NCBI GenBank assembly: GCA_051710585.1
Contig: JBPESP010000001.1
Coordinates: forward strand, 62,001 to 126,000
Source of the DNA: JBPESP01 sp051710585
GTDB lineage: Bacteria > Pseudomonadota > Gammaproteobacteria > Enterobacterales > Enterobacteriaceae
Direction of reading: 5' to 3'
Length of the DNA stretch: 64,000 bases
A program made the position numbers and the translations under genes. The notes below the pieces were generated by a model. It had not been told where the DNA came from and did no database searches. It saw only the letters and a program-made list of their open reading frames with translations. Of the stretch, positions 23,447 through 35,624 are shown piece by piece. Position 1 is the stretch's first letter. The number at the start of each line of letters is the position of its first letter.

Positions 23447-24232
23447 TTAACCTGTAAAAAATAATGGCCCTAGCGGTGATGTAGGTAAGGCGAAATGGGA
23501 TGGATAATCCACAGCCACCAGGTAAAGCCCCTCCGCACGAGCAGTAGCGCCAGCCTGTGTTCGATCACGGCACGCGAGCAGGTCAGCAATCCAGCTTTCA
23601 GGGCGGTTACCGCAACCAACTTCCAGTAAATTGCCTACAATATTACGAACCATATGATAAAGAAAAGAATTTGCTTTTATATCGACAACAACATAGCGTC
23701 CCTGACGCGTAACGTGCAGATGGTGTATATTACGCCAAGGGCTGCGCGACTGGCATTCTAAGGCACGGAAAGACGTGAAATCATTTTCACCCAATAAACA
23801 CTGACCAGCGCGCGCCATTGACAAAGCATTGAGCGGATGATAATAGTGAGTTAACCCGCGGCAAAATAATCCTGGGCGCAGGCAATGATTATGAATCATA
23901 TAACGGTAGCGACGGGCAGTTGCGCTAAAACGCGCATGGAAACAATCCGCTACCTGCGCTACCCAGCGCACGGCAATATCAGATGGTAGGTTGGCGTTGA
24001 CGCCAAGCGTCCAAGCAGTATCCAAGCGGCGTGATCGTGTATTAAAATGAACAACCTGCCCCGTAGCATGCACACCGGCATCGGTACGGCCAGCGCAATA
24101 AACCTTGATAGTTTCATCGGCAACCGTAGAGAGCGCACGTTCAAGACACGCCTGCACGCTTGCCACTTCCTCCTGGCGCTGCCAGCCATAATAGGCGCTA
24201 CCGTCATACTCAATTTCAAGTGCTAGCTTCAT
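23447..24232 (-). CDS. truA: tRNA pseudouridine(38-40) synthase TruA
   Basis: TruA converts U38, U39 and U40 of many tRNAs to pseudouridine. The product has 261 residues (E. coli 270). [12 protein letters not shown] (9-20) opens the fold, and the catalytic aspartate is D51 in [32 protein letters not shown] and the C-terminal [17 protein letters not shown] motif are intact. It sits between the usg and dedA relics, the ancestral order. The C-terminal tail after VAVDYP is slightly divergent. Confidence 0.96.
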   Translation of the reverse strand: MKLALEIEYDGSAYYGWQRQEEVASVQACLERALSTVADETIKVYCAGRTDAGVHATGQVVHFNTRSRRLDTAWTLGVNANLPSDIAVRWVAQVADCFHARFSATARRYRYMIHNHCLRPGLFCRGLTHYYHPLNALSMARAGQCLLGENDFTSFRALECQSRSPWRNIHHLHVTRQGRYVVVDIKANSFLYHMVRNIVGNLLEVGCGNRPESWIADLLACRDRTQAGATARAEGLYLVAVDYPSHFALPTSPLGPLFFTG

Positions 24233-24314
24233 CGTACTATATCATTGGGGCTATCATTCCTCATCCACAGCAAGGCAGGGCGTGCCGTTTGTAGTGTTAC
24301 TACGTGCACTGCAA
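24233..24314. other. Spacer between usg relic and truA
   Basis: Short AT-rich gap carrying the presumed truA leader; no clear promoter was assigned. Confidence 0.4.
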
Positions 24315-24710
24315 TCAATCATCAGTTTCTTTCGTAGTCAACATCACCATTAGAGCACCGCCAAAACAGATATTATCCGCCATTGTCCAGATCTACAGTA
24401 GATCAAGCGTACCGTAATCGTTAAACAGAATACCGATATTTAGCATGACATTTCCAGAGACATTATCCACTAGTGTAGAAGTCAGAGTTATATCTGTAAT
24501 CAATTGAATTGCGCCGCTTCGCTAATCTGGACAATTTCTAGCATCGCTGTACCGGCTATAATATTTTACTTTAAAATAGTAATATTACAGCCTTTAGATA
24601 TTATATTATCTCGCATAATACGATGCTGCGATAGTGCTGCACCTATGGCAGTCGTTAATTTAAATAACGTAAAGGTCCTCGCGCATGCTGTTGCATATCT
24701 TTAATATCAC
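24315..24710 (-). pseudogene. usg: usg remnant (aspartate-semialdehyde dehydrogenase-like protein)
   Basis: Minus-strand translation ending at 24315 gives LFNDYGTLDLL then IWTMADNICFGGALMVM, aligning with the Usg C-terminus ([27 protein letters not shown]). It lies between pdxB and truA, as in E. coli. About 400 bp remain of a gene over 1 kb long, so most of the N-terminal part has been deleted. Usg's own function is unknown. Confidence 0.86.
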
Positions 24711-24714
24711 CCCT

Positions 24715-25860
24715 CTATCGACCACCGCTAAGCATGGCCGGCATTGCTTGGAAGCCTAAATCCCGTAGGGTATCCGCGCCAATACTATTGTCTGTTTCCA
24801 CGCACAGAGATAACCACTCTCGGCGCTGATAATAATATTTTCGTAATTTATCAAATCCCCCTGGCAGTCCAGCTACGCGACGTAACTGGATATCATCTCG
24901 CTGTACATCATAAACAAGATGCGCTAAAAGACGCAGGACCTCTTCATCAATATCACCATGCAAACGGATACGCTCCACCACAGGCGGGGGCAGCAGTTCC
25001 GACAGACTCGCACGCTCATCACTACCAACATGAGCGCTATAGGCATCAAAAACCTGCGTGGTGCCGCGCACTTTACCTTCCAGGGAATAACCGGCAATAT
25101 GGGCAGTTCCGATATCAACATGGACCAAAAGCGACAATAACAGGGCGGGCTCCATCTCCCAGACATCTAGAACGACGCTAAGAAGCTTACCGCCCTCCAA
25201 TGCCTGCAGAAGCGCAGTGTTGTCCACTACCGCTCCGCGGCAGGTATTGATAATAATGCGTCCAGCAGGCAGAGCCGCCAATAACCTCTGGTCCACTTGA
25301 TGCCAGGTTGCATGCCGGCCGTTGAGCGTGAGGGGCGTATGGAATGTCAATACATCTGCTTGAGTTACCAGCGTTTCCAACGACTGCCATTCACCAGGAG
25401 CGCCCGCCTCCTCCAGAGGCGGATCACACAGCAAGGTACGCACGCCAAAAACATTGAGTCGTTGTTGCAAACAGCTACCAATGTTCCCAACCCCAACAAT
25501 ACCAACAATCTTGTCACGTAGCGCGAAGCCATCCCGCTGTGCTAACCAAAGTAATGCAGAAAATACATACTCCACCACCGCAACCGCGTTACAACCAGGA
25601 GCCGCAGAAAAACCAATCCCTGCTTGCACAAGCCAATCTTTATCTACATGATCGACACCAGCAGTAGCGGTACCTACGAATTTTACCTGGCTGCCGTCGA
25701 GTAGAGCTTTGTCAACGCAAGTCACTGAACGCACCATCAGCGCATCGATCTGTCCTAACGCAGCCTTAGTAATCGCCCTACCCGCCATAGTCTGCACGTC
25801 GCCAAGACGTCCAAACAGCACTTCAGCATAAGGTATGTTCTCATCCACAAGAATTTTCAC
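24715..25860 (-). CDS. pdxB: Erythronate-4-phosphate dehydrogenase
   Basis: PdxB oxidises 4-phosphoerythronate in DXP-dependent pyridoxal-phosphate synthesis. The 381-residue product (E. coli 378) has the N-terminal [20 protein letters not shown], the NAD-binding GIVGVGNIG loop, the catalytic Arg in CRGAVVDN, Glu in VWEMEP, His in GTAHIAGYS, and the C-terminal dimerisation domain. GTG at 25860 is preferred as start: GGAG stands 5 nt upstream and the first residues align with MKILVDEN. An ATG at 25872 lacks an RBS. Confidence 0.95.
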   Translation of the reverse strand: MKILVDENIPYAEVLFGRLGDVQTMAGRAITKAALGQIDALMVRSVTCVDKALLDGSQVKFVGTATAGVDHVDKDWLVQAGIGFSAAPGCNAVAVVEYVFSALLWLAQRDGFALRDKIVGIVGVGNIGSCLQQRLNVFGVRTLLCDPPLEEAGAPGEWQSLETLVTQADVLTFHTPLTLNGRHATWHQVDQRLLAALPAGRIIINTCRGAVVDNTALLQALEGGKLLSVVLDVWEMEPALLLSLLVHVDIGTAHIAGYSLEGKVRGTTQVFDAYSAHVGSDERASLSELLPPPVVERIRLHGDIDEEVLRLLAHLVYDVQRDDIQLRRVAGLPGGFDKLRKYYYQRREWLSLCVETDNSIGADTLRDLGFQAMPAMLSGGR

Positions 25861-26364
25861 ATCGGGCTCCATCAATACAGCAGCATTAAATATTAAAGAG
25901 AGAATGTTCTCTCACTGAATGTGTAAGAATCCAAACCCTAAATTAAGTTTTATTTTACAAATTTCGCCGATGAGAACACTAACTTTTAGCGGCAGGGTCA
26001 CTCATTTCGTCTGCTAGAAATACCATCCATCTTAACTCCGGATGCCTTCTCTACTGGTAAAGACTTGTTATTTTTAGCCTAAAAATAGCGCGCTGCTATG
26101 AGGTTATACTCAACTACTGACAGCCCTAGATGAATCTCTGATAACGGCTCGGCACTCAATACTTGAGTGGTTAATTACTCGCATTACAGCTTTAAGCTAC
26201 ATAAAACCAGCAAAAATATAGACTGCTCTATTTCACTACCCGCAAGTCGGCAGTGACGGTAAAAGTTATGTATATGCCACTTTCTTCCCACCGAACTATT
26301 ACAGCAGAGGAATAACTACCAAACGGTAAAAGATTTTATTTACAGTCAGTTTTCCACACCATTT

Positions 26365-26383
26365 TAGCTAGCTAGCTAGCTAG
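26365..26383. repeat. TAGC tetranucleotide microsatellite
   Basis: Four and three-quarter tandem units of TAGC, also self-complementary. Likely replication slippage in neutral DNA. Confidence 0.85.
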
Positions 26384-27291
26384 ACGTCGACCAATTCCTT
26401 AAATGCTACATACTGAAATAGGGCAGTTAGACATTCTGATGCAACCGTATAAACTATTATATGACCTATCATACCCTACGAACATTGAAACACCAGTTCC
26501 TTTCCTCAGGCAGCTTATCACCCCCCCAACTGGCTGCACTTACAAAAAAGATGACGCTAACCGAGCTATAAGAAATATCCCCATTATGATAAGGTAAACA
26601 TTCAGGATCCCAAATTCTGCTAATTATTTCCTATTATTAAATAAGTTCTTTCAAAGCTAGATGTCTAGCTACTCTAGCAGCTAATCCATTCGCTTATCGG
26701 TACGAACATAAACTACGAATGGTCCGTGCGTCGCTATCGCAAGCTAGTTATAAGTGTCTTTATCGGTATACAACTGGTCGTTATATGACTGATAGCCAAA
26801 AGAAAGAGTGGGCAACTCTACAGGAGCCTAACCTTAATCCTTAATGATGCAATTCATGTCCCTTGTACACGCAGTATAAAACCTCCCTTCCCGGCTCGGT
26901 ACGATGGGAAGATAATATAATTTTACTACTGTCACACCACCCCTAAAATTCTTGCTGCTAAGTAAAGAGTACCTCAATGATGATGCCAGCCGACGCGTAA
27001 AAGATGGCATCTCTAAATACCGAGGATCAGAGTGGGATTGCCAATATATCCAAAAATGCCAAACTAGATCCACCTCAAAATATAATAATCCTAAACCCAG
27101 AGCTTTCATCGCCAACGAAATGAACCTAACCCCTACACTCTGTTCATCCAATCGGGTCATTACCCTAATCCTAGAAGTGTAAAATAATAAAAAAATACTA
27201 AAGGCGCTGACAGAAAAACTTGTAATATCATAATATTAGTTCCATAAATTTCAATAATAATAAAATTAAAAGTACCAATGAAAACAAACTC

Positions 27292-27315
27292 TACTCTCTG
27301 TGCTAACAGAGAGTA
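27292..27315 (-). terminator. Possible fabB terminator hairpin
   Basis: A 9-bp stem TACTCTCTG (27292-27300) pairs with 27307-27315 around a 6-nt loop, about 150 bp beyond the fabB stop. In the minus direction it is followed by GAGTTTGTTTTC, a weak T-rich tail. Its role is uncertain. Confidence 0.35.
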
Positions 27316-27464
27316 TGTTCAATCCTGGTATGATTAAATACGCCAGAACGATGATAAAACAATAAGCCTATCGGCACTTTAGCATCACTGCCAGCGACTC
27401 ATAACACCAATGTACAACAATGAGTCTCCGACGCCACCCACCTTTCCGACTGAAACAACATAGT

Positions 27465-28676
27465 TTAAGCGTATTTACGCATCACAAGCGTTGCATTCGT
27501 GCCACCGAAACCAAAGCTATTACTCATCACGGTAGTTAATGCACGTTGTGTCGGCTTAGTAATGACGTTCATACCTTCCGCTTGTGGATCAAGCTGTTCA
27601 ATATTAATGCTCGGAGCAATAAACCCGTACTCCAGCATCAGCAGCGTAAAAATGATTTCATGTACCCCGGCGGCGCCCAGCGAATGACCTGTCATCGCCT
27701 TAGTAGCGGAAAATGCCGGATGCTGGCTACCAAAAGTTTTCCGGATAGCCCACAATTCTTTAACATCTCCAACGAGCGTAGAAGTCCCGTGAACGTTTAA
27801 GTAATCTACTGGGGTATCCACATCTTTTAACGCCATTTTCATGCAACGGATAGCGCCTTCACCGGAAGGTAATACCATATTCACACCGTCGGAAGTCGCA
27901 CCATAACCAATAACTTCAGCATAAATATGAGCGCCTCTAGCTAAAGCATGCTTAAGCTCTTCCACTACCACGATACCGCCACCACCGGCAATAACAAACC
28001 CGTCACGATTAATATCATAGGTGCGTGAAGCTTTTGTCGGCATTTTGTTGTAATGAGTAGATAGCGCACCCATAGCATCGAATTCACAGGCCATTTCCCA
28101 ACACAACTCTTCTCCGCCGCCAGCGAATACTACATCCAGTTTACCAAGTTGGATCATTTCCACCGCATTACCTATACAATGCGCGGAGGTCGAACAGGCG
28201 GAGCTGATAGAGTAGTTAACGCCACGGATTTTGAAAGAAGTTGCTAGACATGCTGACACGCCAGAAGCCATCGCCTTAGTAACCATATAAGGTCCTACGC
28301 CACGCAGACCGCGGGCTCGCATACCATCAGATCCAGCAACCTGATTTCTTGGCGAACCACCGCCAGAACCAACGATAAGGCCAGTACGATCATTAGAAAC
28401 CATTTTTGGCGTCAGCCCAGCATCGATAATCGCCTGCTCCATAGACACAAAAGCGTAGACAGAGGCATCACTCATAAAACGCGCTATTTTGCGATCAATC
28501 AGCCCGGTGATATCGAGTTTAACATTTCCCCAGACATGACTACGCATACCAGCATCTTTCAATTCCTGGGAAAAGGAAATACCGGAGCAACCTTCTTTCA
28601 ACGAGATCAGAACTTCTTTTTGGTCATTACCGATACTTGATAATATTCCCATGCCGGTAATCACAGCGCGTTTCAT
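27465..28676 (-). CDS. fabB: 3-oxoacyl-[acyl-carrier-protein] synthase I
   Basis: FabB condenses malonyl-ACP with acyl-ACP and is needed for unsaturated fatty acids. The product has 403 residues (E. coli 406). The nucleophile is C161 in [14 protein letters not shown], with the two histidines in [10 protein letters not shown] (about 296) and [12 protein letters not shown] (about 331), and the glycine-rich [13 protein letters not shown] near the C-terminus. AGAGG precedes the ATG at 28676. Flanking genes seen in E. coli (mnmC upstream, yfcJ and flk downstream) are gone. Confidence 0.98.
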   Translation of the reverse strand: MKRAVITGMGILSSIGNDQKEVLISLKEGCSGISFSQELKDAGMRSHVWGNVKLDITGLIDRKIARFMSDASVYAFVSMEQAIIDAGLTPKMVSNDRTGLIVGSGGGSPRNQVAGSDGMRARGLRGVGPYMVTKAMASGVSACLATSFKIRGVNYSISSACSTSAHCIGNAVEMIQLGKLDVVFAGGGEELCWEMACEFDAMGALSTHYNKMPTKASRTYDINRDGFVIAGGGGIVVVEELKHALARGAHIYAEVIGYGATSDGVNMVLPSGEGAIRCMKMALKDVDTPVDYLNVHGTSTLVGDVKELWAIRKTFGSQHPAFSATKAMTGHSLGAAGVHEIIFTLLMLEYGFIAPSINIEQLDPQAEGMNVITKPTQRALTTVMSNSFGFGGTNATLVMRKYA

Positions 28677-29739
28677 TTAATACCTCTTGTTAATAATATT
28701 TGAGTTTTACTCATGCAATGTAGCTTACAGATGTAAGCTGAACAAGTCCGAGAAGAAGGTGTTAACAAAATTCGCACTAGAAAGCTAACGTCCATAGAAT
28801 CGCCCAGATTTCCCTATTGTAAACAACCACGCTGTTAAACCAAACATCTTGCGTTAGAGCAATTCAAGATAGAGATGTATCCAAAAAAATAATAGCGTCT
28901 ATATCTCCAACTCAAAATGATTTAGCGAAAAACTACCACATTTTTACTGCACAGTAATACCTTAGCCTGTCAGCTTTACGCCCCATTGGCGCCTGGTCTT
29001 TCATGTGCGAAAACTGGATTTTATACAGGCCTTAATTCCCTAGCGTTAGAGTATGCCCTTGATACGAAATGCTGGCAGCAATCGACATACAGCGCCTGCA
29101 CTTTTCAGTTCACTTTTTAAGAAATTTCCGCTTGAAAAAAAAGATTTGCGCAATGCACACAAGCCCTAGCTAACAAAGGCTGGCACACCCTTGGTGAAAA
29201 AATGCTGCCTCTCTAAACCTATAAATAGCAACTGATTATCACTGCTGGATAGTTTATTACGGCAGAGTTATTCTCAATATCGGCTTTAGTAATTGTTAAT
29301 ATGCCGCTTCCCGCGTTGCACGTAAGTCTAGAAAATCAGGTTGACGCTTAGTTTCTTAACAGCTTCTAACTTGAAAAAATTCGATATGCTAGCAAGGATA
29401 TGCTGTTTGCTAGCATATCCAGTTTGGTAAAAGATCCGGAAGGCCTAGCTTTATCACTTTTTACTGCCACCACTTTTGGTCACCGAGGCTATAGTAAAGC
29501 AGTTTGCGGTAACAAAGGTCAAACCCTTCAGGTGTGTATAAGCGGAATATGCTCATTGACCGTATGCCGATGTCAGTGCTATACACCTGAAGATGTAGTC
29601 ATTACCGAAGGTGCTATCATCAGCTTTTTATAGCACTAGCATTTCTTTAGCATGGTGGTTCATCTACCCCCTAATTGAACCAGTAATTGACAACATCAAA
29701 TGTAGGAGGTCGTAGGCGATAAAAAACATTTATTACAGC
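28677..29739. other. Decayed interval where mnmC, yfcL and epmC stand in E. coli
   Basis: About 1 kb between fabB and the yfcA relic. I could not align any stretch with confidence to MnmC, YfcL or EpmC. A 9-bp stem (GGATATGCT with AGCATATCC) lies near 29396-29420, and an inverted pair CTTCAGGTGT/ACACCTGAAG near 29528-29595. The plus-strand open frame at 29400-29633 has no known domain. Confidence 0.55.
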
Positions 29740-30545
29740 GCCTATAGCTTAATTTTAATACCTTAAACTACTTTCTGCGTAACAGAAAATAACTGTTGAA
29801 GGCGTTAATTAACTTCTAAGAATAATTTGGAATGGACGGATACCCTTTACCTTTACAGCCACACGACTCAACTAATGAGCAAACCTCCGTGATTCTTATA
29901 AATCAGTTTAATACTTATTAGCGGCGTCGCCTCAATGATCATTGTTCGAATCGACTTTGCCCCTTTTATTAAAAACATACACGTACCAAACTAAGATGTG
30001 CGTCTAGCATTTACTCAGCCAGCAACATAACATCAGGCTACCAAAATTAGTTTTAAAATTCAAGACTATAACATGTACAGTAACAAGGTTAAATCTACGC
30101 AGCATAAACAAATGAAAGGGCATAAAAATGGCTTATGAAGCAAAGAAATTATCGCAAAACTCAACGCGGCACTTTCCACTAAAGTTAAGGGACTAACTGG
30201 ACAGTAAGCATTGATAATATTTGACGCCAAGGCACGCCATGAGCATAAAATACAGACAAATCGCGATTAAAAGCAATGGTAATAACTGACGTAAAAAAGA
30301 TCAATATGCACATACTGAATGAGCATGAAGTCATCTCCGACTCCAGAAGGGTCATGACAATAGTGCGTTTCTGGCCGGAAAGTTTCGCTATCTGCCTCTG
30401 GACAATAGGAGGCTGGTACTGGTATAAAGAGCTGATGTCTACACCTCATAATTTATTAGTCATCATTACCTGGGCAAATATACGAACAGCATCGCTACAT
30501 CCTCTATTAGTACTTTATAAAACCCCAGATGTTTAGCTTATTGCT
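29740..30545 (-). pseudogene. yfcA remnant (TauE/SafE-family membrane permease)
   Basis: In shifting minus frames, TNKL then ISSLYQYQPPIVQRQIAKL then SGQKRTIVMTLL and LLPLLLIAICLYFMLM line up with YfcA (TNKLQ...SATIYFIRRKVVSLSDQKLNIAMTF and ILPILVICIGLYFLLM). A C-terminal RVAVKVKGIRPFQII matches LVLSKGQKLIRPMIV. YfcA sits next to mepA/aroC in E. coli. Its substrate is unknown. The length is close to the intact gene, so loss was by point mutation and indels. Confidence 0.8.
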
Positions 30546-30811
30546 CAGGGGCATGATAAACAACAGCAAATCGGAGTAGCTAAAATAGCGCTGATGATCC
30601 AACTACAGCACTTGATAGTTACCTACTCGCAACAAAGAAGCTAAGCCAGGTTAATGCAAACATTAACAAAAATTATCAATTAAGACACTAAACGTGATGA
30701 CTAGTTAGATAGTCGATTTTTTTCCATAGTATATCTGCACGAGGTCCTCCACTTCCGCGTAGAATTCCCCTTGCTCTAAATAACTGATTCATATTTTATG
30801 CATTGTAATAA
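30546..30811. other. Short spacer downstream of aroC
   Basis: mepA lies here in E. coli; only about 270 bp remain and no homology was seen. Confidence 0.5.
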
Positions 30812-31897
30812 TCATATTATAGGTGCTACTGTAACGACATCTGCGCACTGCGCACGCTGACGCAAGAAATGATCCATAAGTACGATAGCCATCATGGCTT
30901 CAGCGATCGGTAGCGCCCGGATCCCAATACAGGGATCGTGCCGACCATGGGTGATTATCTCTACCGCATCGCCGCGTTTGTTTACCGTCCGGCCGGATAC
31001 CATGATGCTGGAGGTGGGTTTTATGGCGAGATGTACAATAACCGGCTGACCGCTGCTAATCCCGCCAAGAATGCCGCCAGCGTGATTACTTTGAAAGCCC
31101 TCTAGGGTGATTTCATCGCGGTTTTCACTGCCACGCTGGCTGATAACTGCGAAGCCATCGCCAATTTCTACCCCTTTCACTGCATTGATGCTCATCAGCG
31201 CATGAGCTATATCGGCATCGAGGCGATCAAATACCGGCTCGCCAAGTCCGGCGGGTAGATTTTCCGCCATGACCGTTAACCTGGCGCCGATGGAATCCCC
31301 CGCTTTTTTCAAATCACGCATTAGCGCATCCAACGCCTCCAGGCAGTCTACATCGGGACAGAAAAACGGATTTTTCTCCACCTGCGCCCAGTCTTTTAGC
31401 TCGCAGTGAATATTGCCCATATGTGCCAAATAACCGCGAACTTGCACTCCGCATTGCTGGGCCAGGTATTTCTTGGCAATAGCACCAGCGGCAACACGGA
31501 TTGCTGTTTCACGCGCTGAAGATCGACCACCGCCACGGTAGTCACGTCGACCATACTTCTTATCATAGGTATAATCGGCGTGACCGGGACGGTAGAGATC
31601 CTTGATAACGTTGTAATCCTGCGAACGTTGATCAGTATTCTTGATAAGAAGACCGATGCTTGTGCCGATTGTGAAACCCTCAAATACGCCAGAGAGAATT
31701 TTTACACGATCCAATTCACTCCGCTGCGTAGTATAACGTGATGTTCCTGGCCGTCGACGATCAAGGTCGTGCTGCAACTCTTTTTCGCAAAGGGGGATAC
31801 CTGGAGGTACACCATCAACAATTCCGCCCAGCGCTGGGCCGTGGGATTCACCGAAGGTCGTCACGCGGAAAAATTGTCCAATACTGTTCCCTGCCAT
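30812..31897 (-). CDS. aroC: Chorismate synthase
   Basis: AroC makes chorismate from EPSP with reduced FMN, the last shikimate step and the source of aromatic amino acids and p-aminobenzoate. The product has 361 residues, the E. coli length. All three family signatures are present: [14 protein letters not shown] near the start, the Arg-rich [14 protein letters not shown], and [15 protein letters not shown] near the C-terminus. AGGAGT precedes the ATG at 31897. It follows prmB with a 71-bp gap, the normal prmB-aroC pair. Keeping it in so reduced a genome fits aromatic supply, possibly shared with a host or partner. Confidence 0.98.
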   Translation of the reverse strand: MAGNSIGQFFRVTTFGESHGPALGGIVDGVPPGIPLCEKELQHDLDRRRPGTSRYTTQRSELDRVKILSGVFEGFTIGTSIGLLIKNTDQRSQDYNVIKDLYRPGHADYTYDKKYGRRDYRGGGRSSARETAIRVAAGAIAKKYLAQQCGVQVRGYLAHMGNIHCELKDWAQVEKNPFFCPDVDCLEALDALMRDLKKAGDSIGARLTVMAENLPAGLGEPVFDRLDADIAHALMSINAVKGVEIGDGFAVISQRGSENRDEITLEGFQSNHAGGILGGISSGQPVIVHLAIKPTSSIMVSGRTVNKRGDAVEIITHGRHDPCIGIRALPIAEAMMAIVLMDHFLRQRAQCADVVTVAPII

Positions 31898-31968
31898 CGG
31901 GACTCCTTAGTAATTCCTGATAAAATAAAAAAACACTCCTTCGTTTTAAGCTAGCTTGATCGGCTATT

Positions 31969-32901
31969 TCAATAACGATTGATCTTAAAAAGGTTATTAC
32001 AGGCAACTAATTGCTGACGTGTCAACATGAAAACACCGGTACCGCCCTGAGCAAATTCTAGCCAACGGAACGGGACCTGTGGATATTGAGCTACCAAATG
32101 CACCATACTGTTGCCTACTTCGCAAATTAAAACACCATCTGCGCTAAGATAATCTGGCGCGCAGGCAAGAATACGTCGTACCACCTTAAGACCGTCACTG
32201 CCAGCCACAAGAGCAAGCAGCGGTTCAGCATGAAACTCTGCCGGCAAATCGTTCATATCCTCTTCATCTACATAGGGGGGGTTGGTAATAATAGCGTCAT
32301 AGACCAACGGCGGTAAGTCGCGAAAAAGATCAGAGAGAATTGGCGTTACCCGCTGCTCAACGCCATGTACCTGTATGTTGTGCTCCGCTACTGCCAATAC
32401 ACCAGGAGCAATATCCACCGCATCTACCTCTACCTCCGGATAGATATAGGTGCAGGCCACTGCAATACAGCCGCTACCAGTACACATATCTAGTATATGC
32501 GCTGGCGGATGCGGGAGCAGATCGCAAAAATGTTTGGTAATTAGCTCACCAATCGGCGAACGCGGGATAAGAACCCGAGCGTCAACATAAAATTCAAGCC
32601 CGCAAAACCAAGCTTTATTGATCAAATATGGCACGGGAATGCGTTCATTCACTCGACGAATAACGCGCTCGACAACACGCACACGTTCACTAGAAGTTAG
32701 ACGTGCATTATGCATCTCCAATGGCAGATCTAATGGCAGAGACAGGCTAGGTAATACTAACTGTAGCGCTTCATCCCAGGGATTATCGGTGCCATGACCG
32801 TAATAGATCTGCGCAGCATTGAACTGACTAACTGTCCAACGTAGCATATCCTGAATGGTATGCATTTCCGCTATCGCTTCATCTATAAAATTTTTATTCA
32901 A
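31969..32901 (-). CDS. prmB: 50S ribosomal protein L3 glutamine methyltransferase
   Basis: PrmB N5-methylates a glutamine of ribosomal protein L3. From the TTG at 32901 the product is 310 residues, exactly the E. coli length. Good RBS GGAGGG lies 5 nt upstream, and [21 protein letters not shown] aligns with the family N-terminus. An ATG at 32943 would add 14 unrelated residues with no RBS. The SAM-binding loop [17 protein letters not shown] and the catalytic NPPY ([12 protein letters not shown]) are intact. The motif PRSPIGELI is typical for PrmB and separates it from PrmC. Confidence 0.95.
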   Translation of the reverse strand: MNKNFIDEAIAEMHTIQDMLRWTVSQFNAAQIYYGHGTDNPWDEALQLVLPSLSLPLDLPLEMHNARLTSSERVRVVERVIRRVNERIPVPYLINKAWFCGLEFYVDARVLIPRSPIGELITKHFCDLLPHPPAHILDMCTGSGCIAVACTYIYPEVEVDAVDIAPGVLAVAEHNIQVHGVEQRVTPILSDLFRDLPPLVYDAIITNPPYVDEEDMNDLPAEFHAEPLLALVAGSDGLKVVRRILACAPDYLSADGVLICEVGNSMVHLVAQYPQVPFRWLEFAQGGTGVFMLTRQQLVACNNLFKINRY

Positions 32902-35620
32902 TTTGCCCTCCGTACCATTTTTCACTAAAAAGCGATGTGCCATGAAGTAACGGACAAAACAGCAGCAAATGAGCTCTCAAAGGTTGAGAAGCACATTTTC
33001 GTCCTTAATCATAAAAAAGAGTAAAAACAATATAAAAAACGAAACACAGAGCAGATAATTAAAGAAACGATATACGCTAGATAAGAATGATCTGTAACTA
33101 TTCAGGCGAATGAGTGAACACACCAATAGAATGGTCTACAGCTACCATAGTTACACTCCCTCTGCCGGAACACCACAACCGCTTTATCACCGCAAAGATT
33201 AATACAAGAACAGATTGACGCAAGTTTTTACTTCCTATGAGTTCCAGCCGCTCCTTCAGAAGGAAGGATAACCCCGCTATATGCGGCTAAAATTAACCTT
33301 TATGAAATAAAAAAACTGCATTACGGAAACTATACACGGTCTTATTTTTTTAAATCTACACGAACTGACACCAAGGGGTCAAATTAAGATACAAATTAAT
33401 TGTAAAGTAGAGGATACATGCCTTTGTGGACAAATATAGATAAAGAATCGATTCTACCATAAAAGGCCGTAAGAAAACTTCTAAATTAGAGGCCTCTAGC
33501 GCCATTAGAGTTTTAGGCAAAATTTAAGACCTTTTAAGACCTATTGACGCCGTCAATAGCGTATAGCAACCTGAAAAGAAAAATTACTCCACAATAGACA
33601 ATACAACGTTTGTCAGTTAAGATTCCATCTTAACACTATATCAAAACTATTTCCCCAAAGAGATGAAGGACTGCAGCAAGCACCAGAGATAACGCTATGG
33701 GCCTCTAGCTAATATTGATTTTAATATTAGCTAAGTCATAAAAAATAGCAATAGAATAATTAGAGTCTATCCAAAATATAGGCCTTATAATATAATTAGG
33801 AACATCCAAGCAATACAAGCAATATGTTAAATTTTAACAATCTCATCAATACTTTTCTGTTAAGAAAAGCTGTAATCCGTATAATCATAAATTTTCTTAA
33901 ATACTCATTATCAGCTTTAACCCGATAGAAGTATTATAGAAGTCCTTTAACTTAGGTATCGATATTTCGCCGCGAACAGATACTATTTTATAGACGATAT
34001 CATTATCTTTTGAATAGCAATTAATCATACGTTTGATACAATTTGTGTCATCCTGCAAATCTACTTCAATACTGAAGACTACATACAACGTCAGCATGGT
34101 TTAGCCATATCAGTGATGTTGCCTGATGATGAAAATCTCCAGATAATAACTTTAATCCATGAACACTTTCATGCCCAATACACACCGCTAACTCAAGGGG
34201 TTATTCTGTCTCCCTTGACTGTAGCTGATTGCTGGGTTATACCCCTTTAGGGAGCTATTATACATCCGTAATAAACAATGATGCACACTTGCTGCAATAT
34301 GATCGATTTCATCTACTAAAAAAAAATGATAACGCAAGCGTACGCTAGGTGAATTCTGACGGCCATTTAACCAACACATTTGCGCTAGCAGAACCACCTC
34401 AGCTCCGCCATGGAAGAACTGAGAATCATACTGCTATTTCTAGCAAAGAAAAAAAACTTTTCTATCTACCAAAAATAATACAAACGCCACAGTCAATGAG
34501 CTTGAATTTCAAAGAGATGGCTTGTGCTACTGCAAAATACAGCGGTTAATTTTGACTTGAGTGAGCAAAAAGTGCATTACCGCAAAGGGAGCCCGCCGTT
34601 ATACAGCGATGTAACACAGTCTGCAAATGTGCCTCTGCTATTCTTGGATGTACTGAGTGCACTATAAAGGTCAGGTCGCTAACTAAGTAGCTACTTCTAT
34701 GAATAATGTTCGTACCCTATTTACAGTAGGTCTCATAAAAATACTATATTTTTAAAACCATGATAAACAATATAGTTAAGGCAATCTAAAAAGATATTAA
34801 ATAAAAACACTTGGATAAAGAAATATAATGAACTGCTGAACTAAAATACAACAAATAATAACTATAGGCATATCTATAGATAATTTAAAATATTTTATAT
34901 TAATAAAAACTATGGTAAATAAATAATAAAAAATACAGTAGTTAATTAGAATTATTAATTCTAGCACTAGAACTAAAAAATAAAACTATTAAAATAAAGA
35001 TCTTTGTATTAAAAATACATATAAATATATTTAATTATGAACTAAATAAGGAATCCTATACAAAAGCTATAGTATAATAAATATCTGTGAATATTTTGTT
35101 TTTTATAAAACAGAACTATTAAACAGATTGATTAGTTCTAAATAATAAAATTATATATAAATTATTTATACATACATAAAAATAAAAGTGTATAAATACT
35201 AAAATATAAAATGTTCTAGCTTATAACCCTTTTATTAAATTACAAAAATAAACATATCGATTTTTATAAAAAAGTATTGACAGGAATATTTACAAACAAA
35301 TCATAATTAAGCTCTGTATATTAATTAATAATTGACTTCTTCTGTACTTCCCGTGATTACAATAAAATGACTTATAGATAATGAAAAGGCTACAGTTAAT
35401 CTTAATAGTTCTAAGTTATTAGATCTTTTTATAAATAAAATAGTATTGATGAATTAGTTAATACTTTTAAATATCTTATCTTTTTTTGTAAAATTTTTTA
35501 TAAAAAGTCTAATATATTCCTTAAAAACAATCGTATTTTAATTAACTAAAATTGACAGCGCATTAGAATTTTTCTAGTATCTATTCCTAATTTCATTTAC
35601 TTAAAATAAACTGTGATATT
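32902..35620. other. Gene desert between prmB and IS3 copy 2
   Basis: No gene recognised in 2.7 kb. 34740-35600 is extremely A/T-rich. The minus frame at 34188-34397 and plus frame at 34349-34549 have no recognisable motif. An 11-bp stem (TAGCTAATATT, 6-nt loop) lies at 33706-33733 and a 9-bp stem (CTATTGACG, 1-nt loop) near 33541-33559. Confidence 0.6.
33706..33733. repeat. 11-bp inverted repeat, 6-nt loop
   Basis: TAGCTAATATT (33706-33716) pairs exactly with 33723-33733. There is no gene beside it and no T-run beyond the stem. Confidence 0.8.
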
Positions 35621-35624
35621 TACT

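Larger units (their letters stand above)
25861..27464. other. Spacer between pdxB and fabB; no gene recognised
   Basis: E. coli has flk and yfcJ here, but no clear homology to either was found. A (TAGC)4 microsatellite lies at 26365-26383 and an inverted repeat downstream of fabB at 27292-27315. The open frames at 26403-26597 (plus) and 26834-27160 (minus) have no recognisable domain or good RBS. Confidence 0.6.

Noticed and set aside
26365..26383. TAGC repeat considered as a CRISPR or attachment site
   Set aside because: Simple tetranucleotide microsatellite with no spacers and no flanking integrase.
26834..27160. Minus-strand open frame of 108 codons
   Set aside because: No recognisable family, no RBS, and composition like the surrounding spacer; chance open frame.
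29400..29633. Plus-strand open frame of 77 codons between fabB and the yfcA relic
   Set aside because: No RBS, no known domain, and it lies in a decayed interval; inverted sequence pairs rather than coding constraint explain its look.
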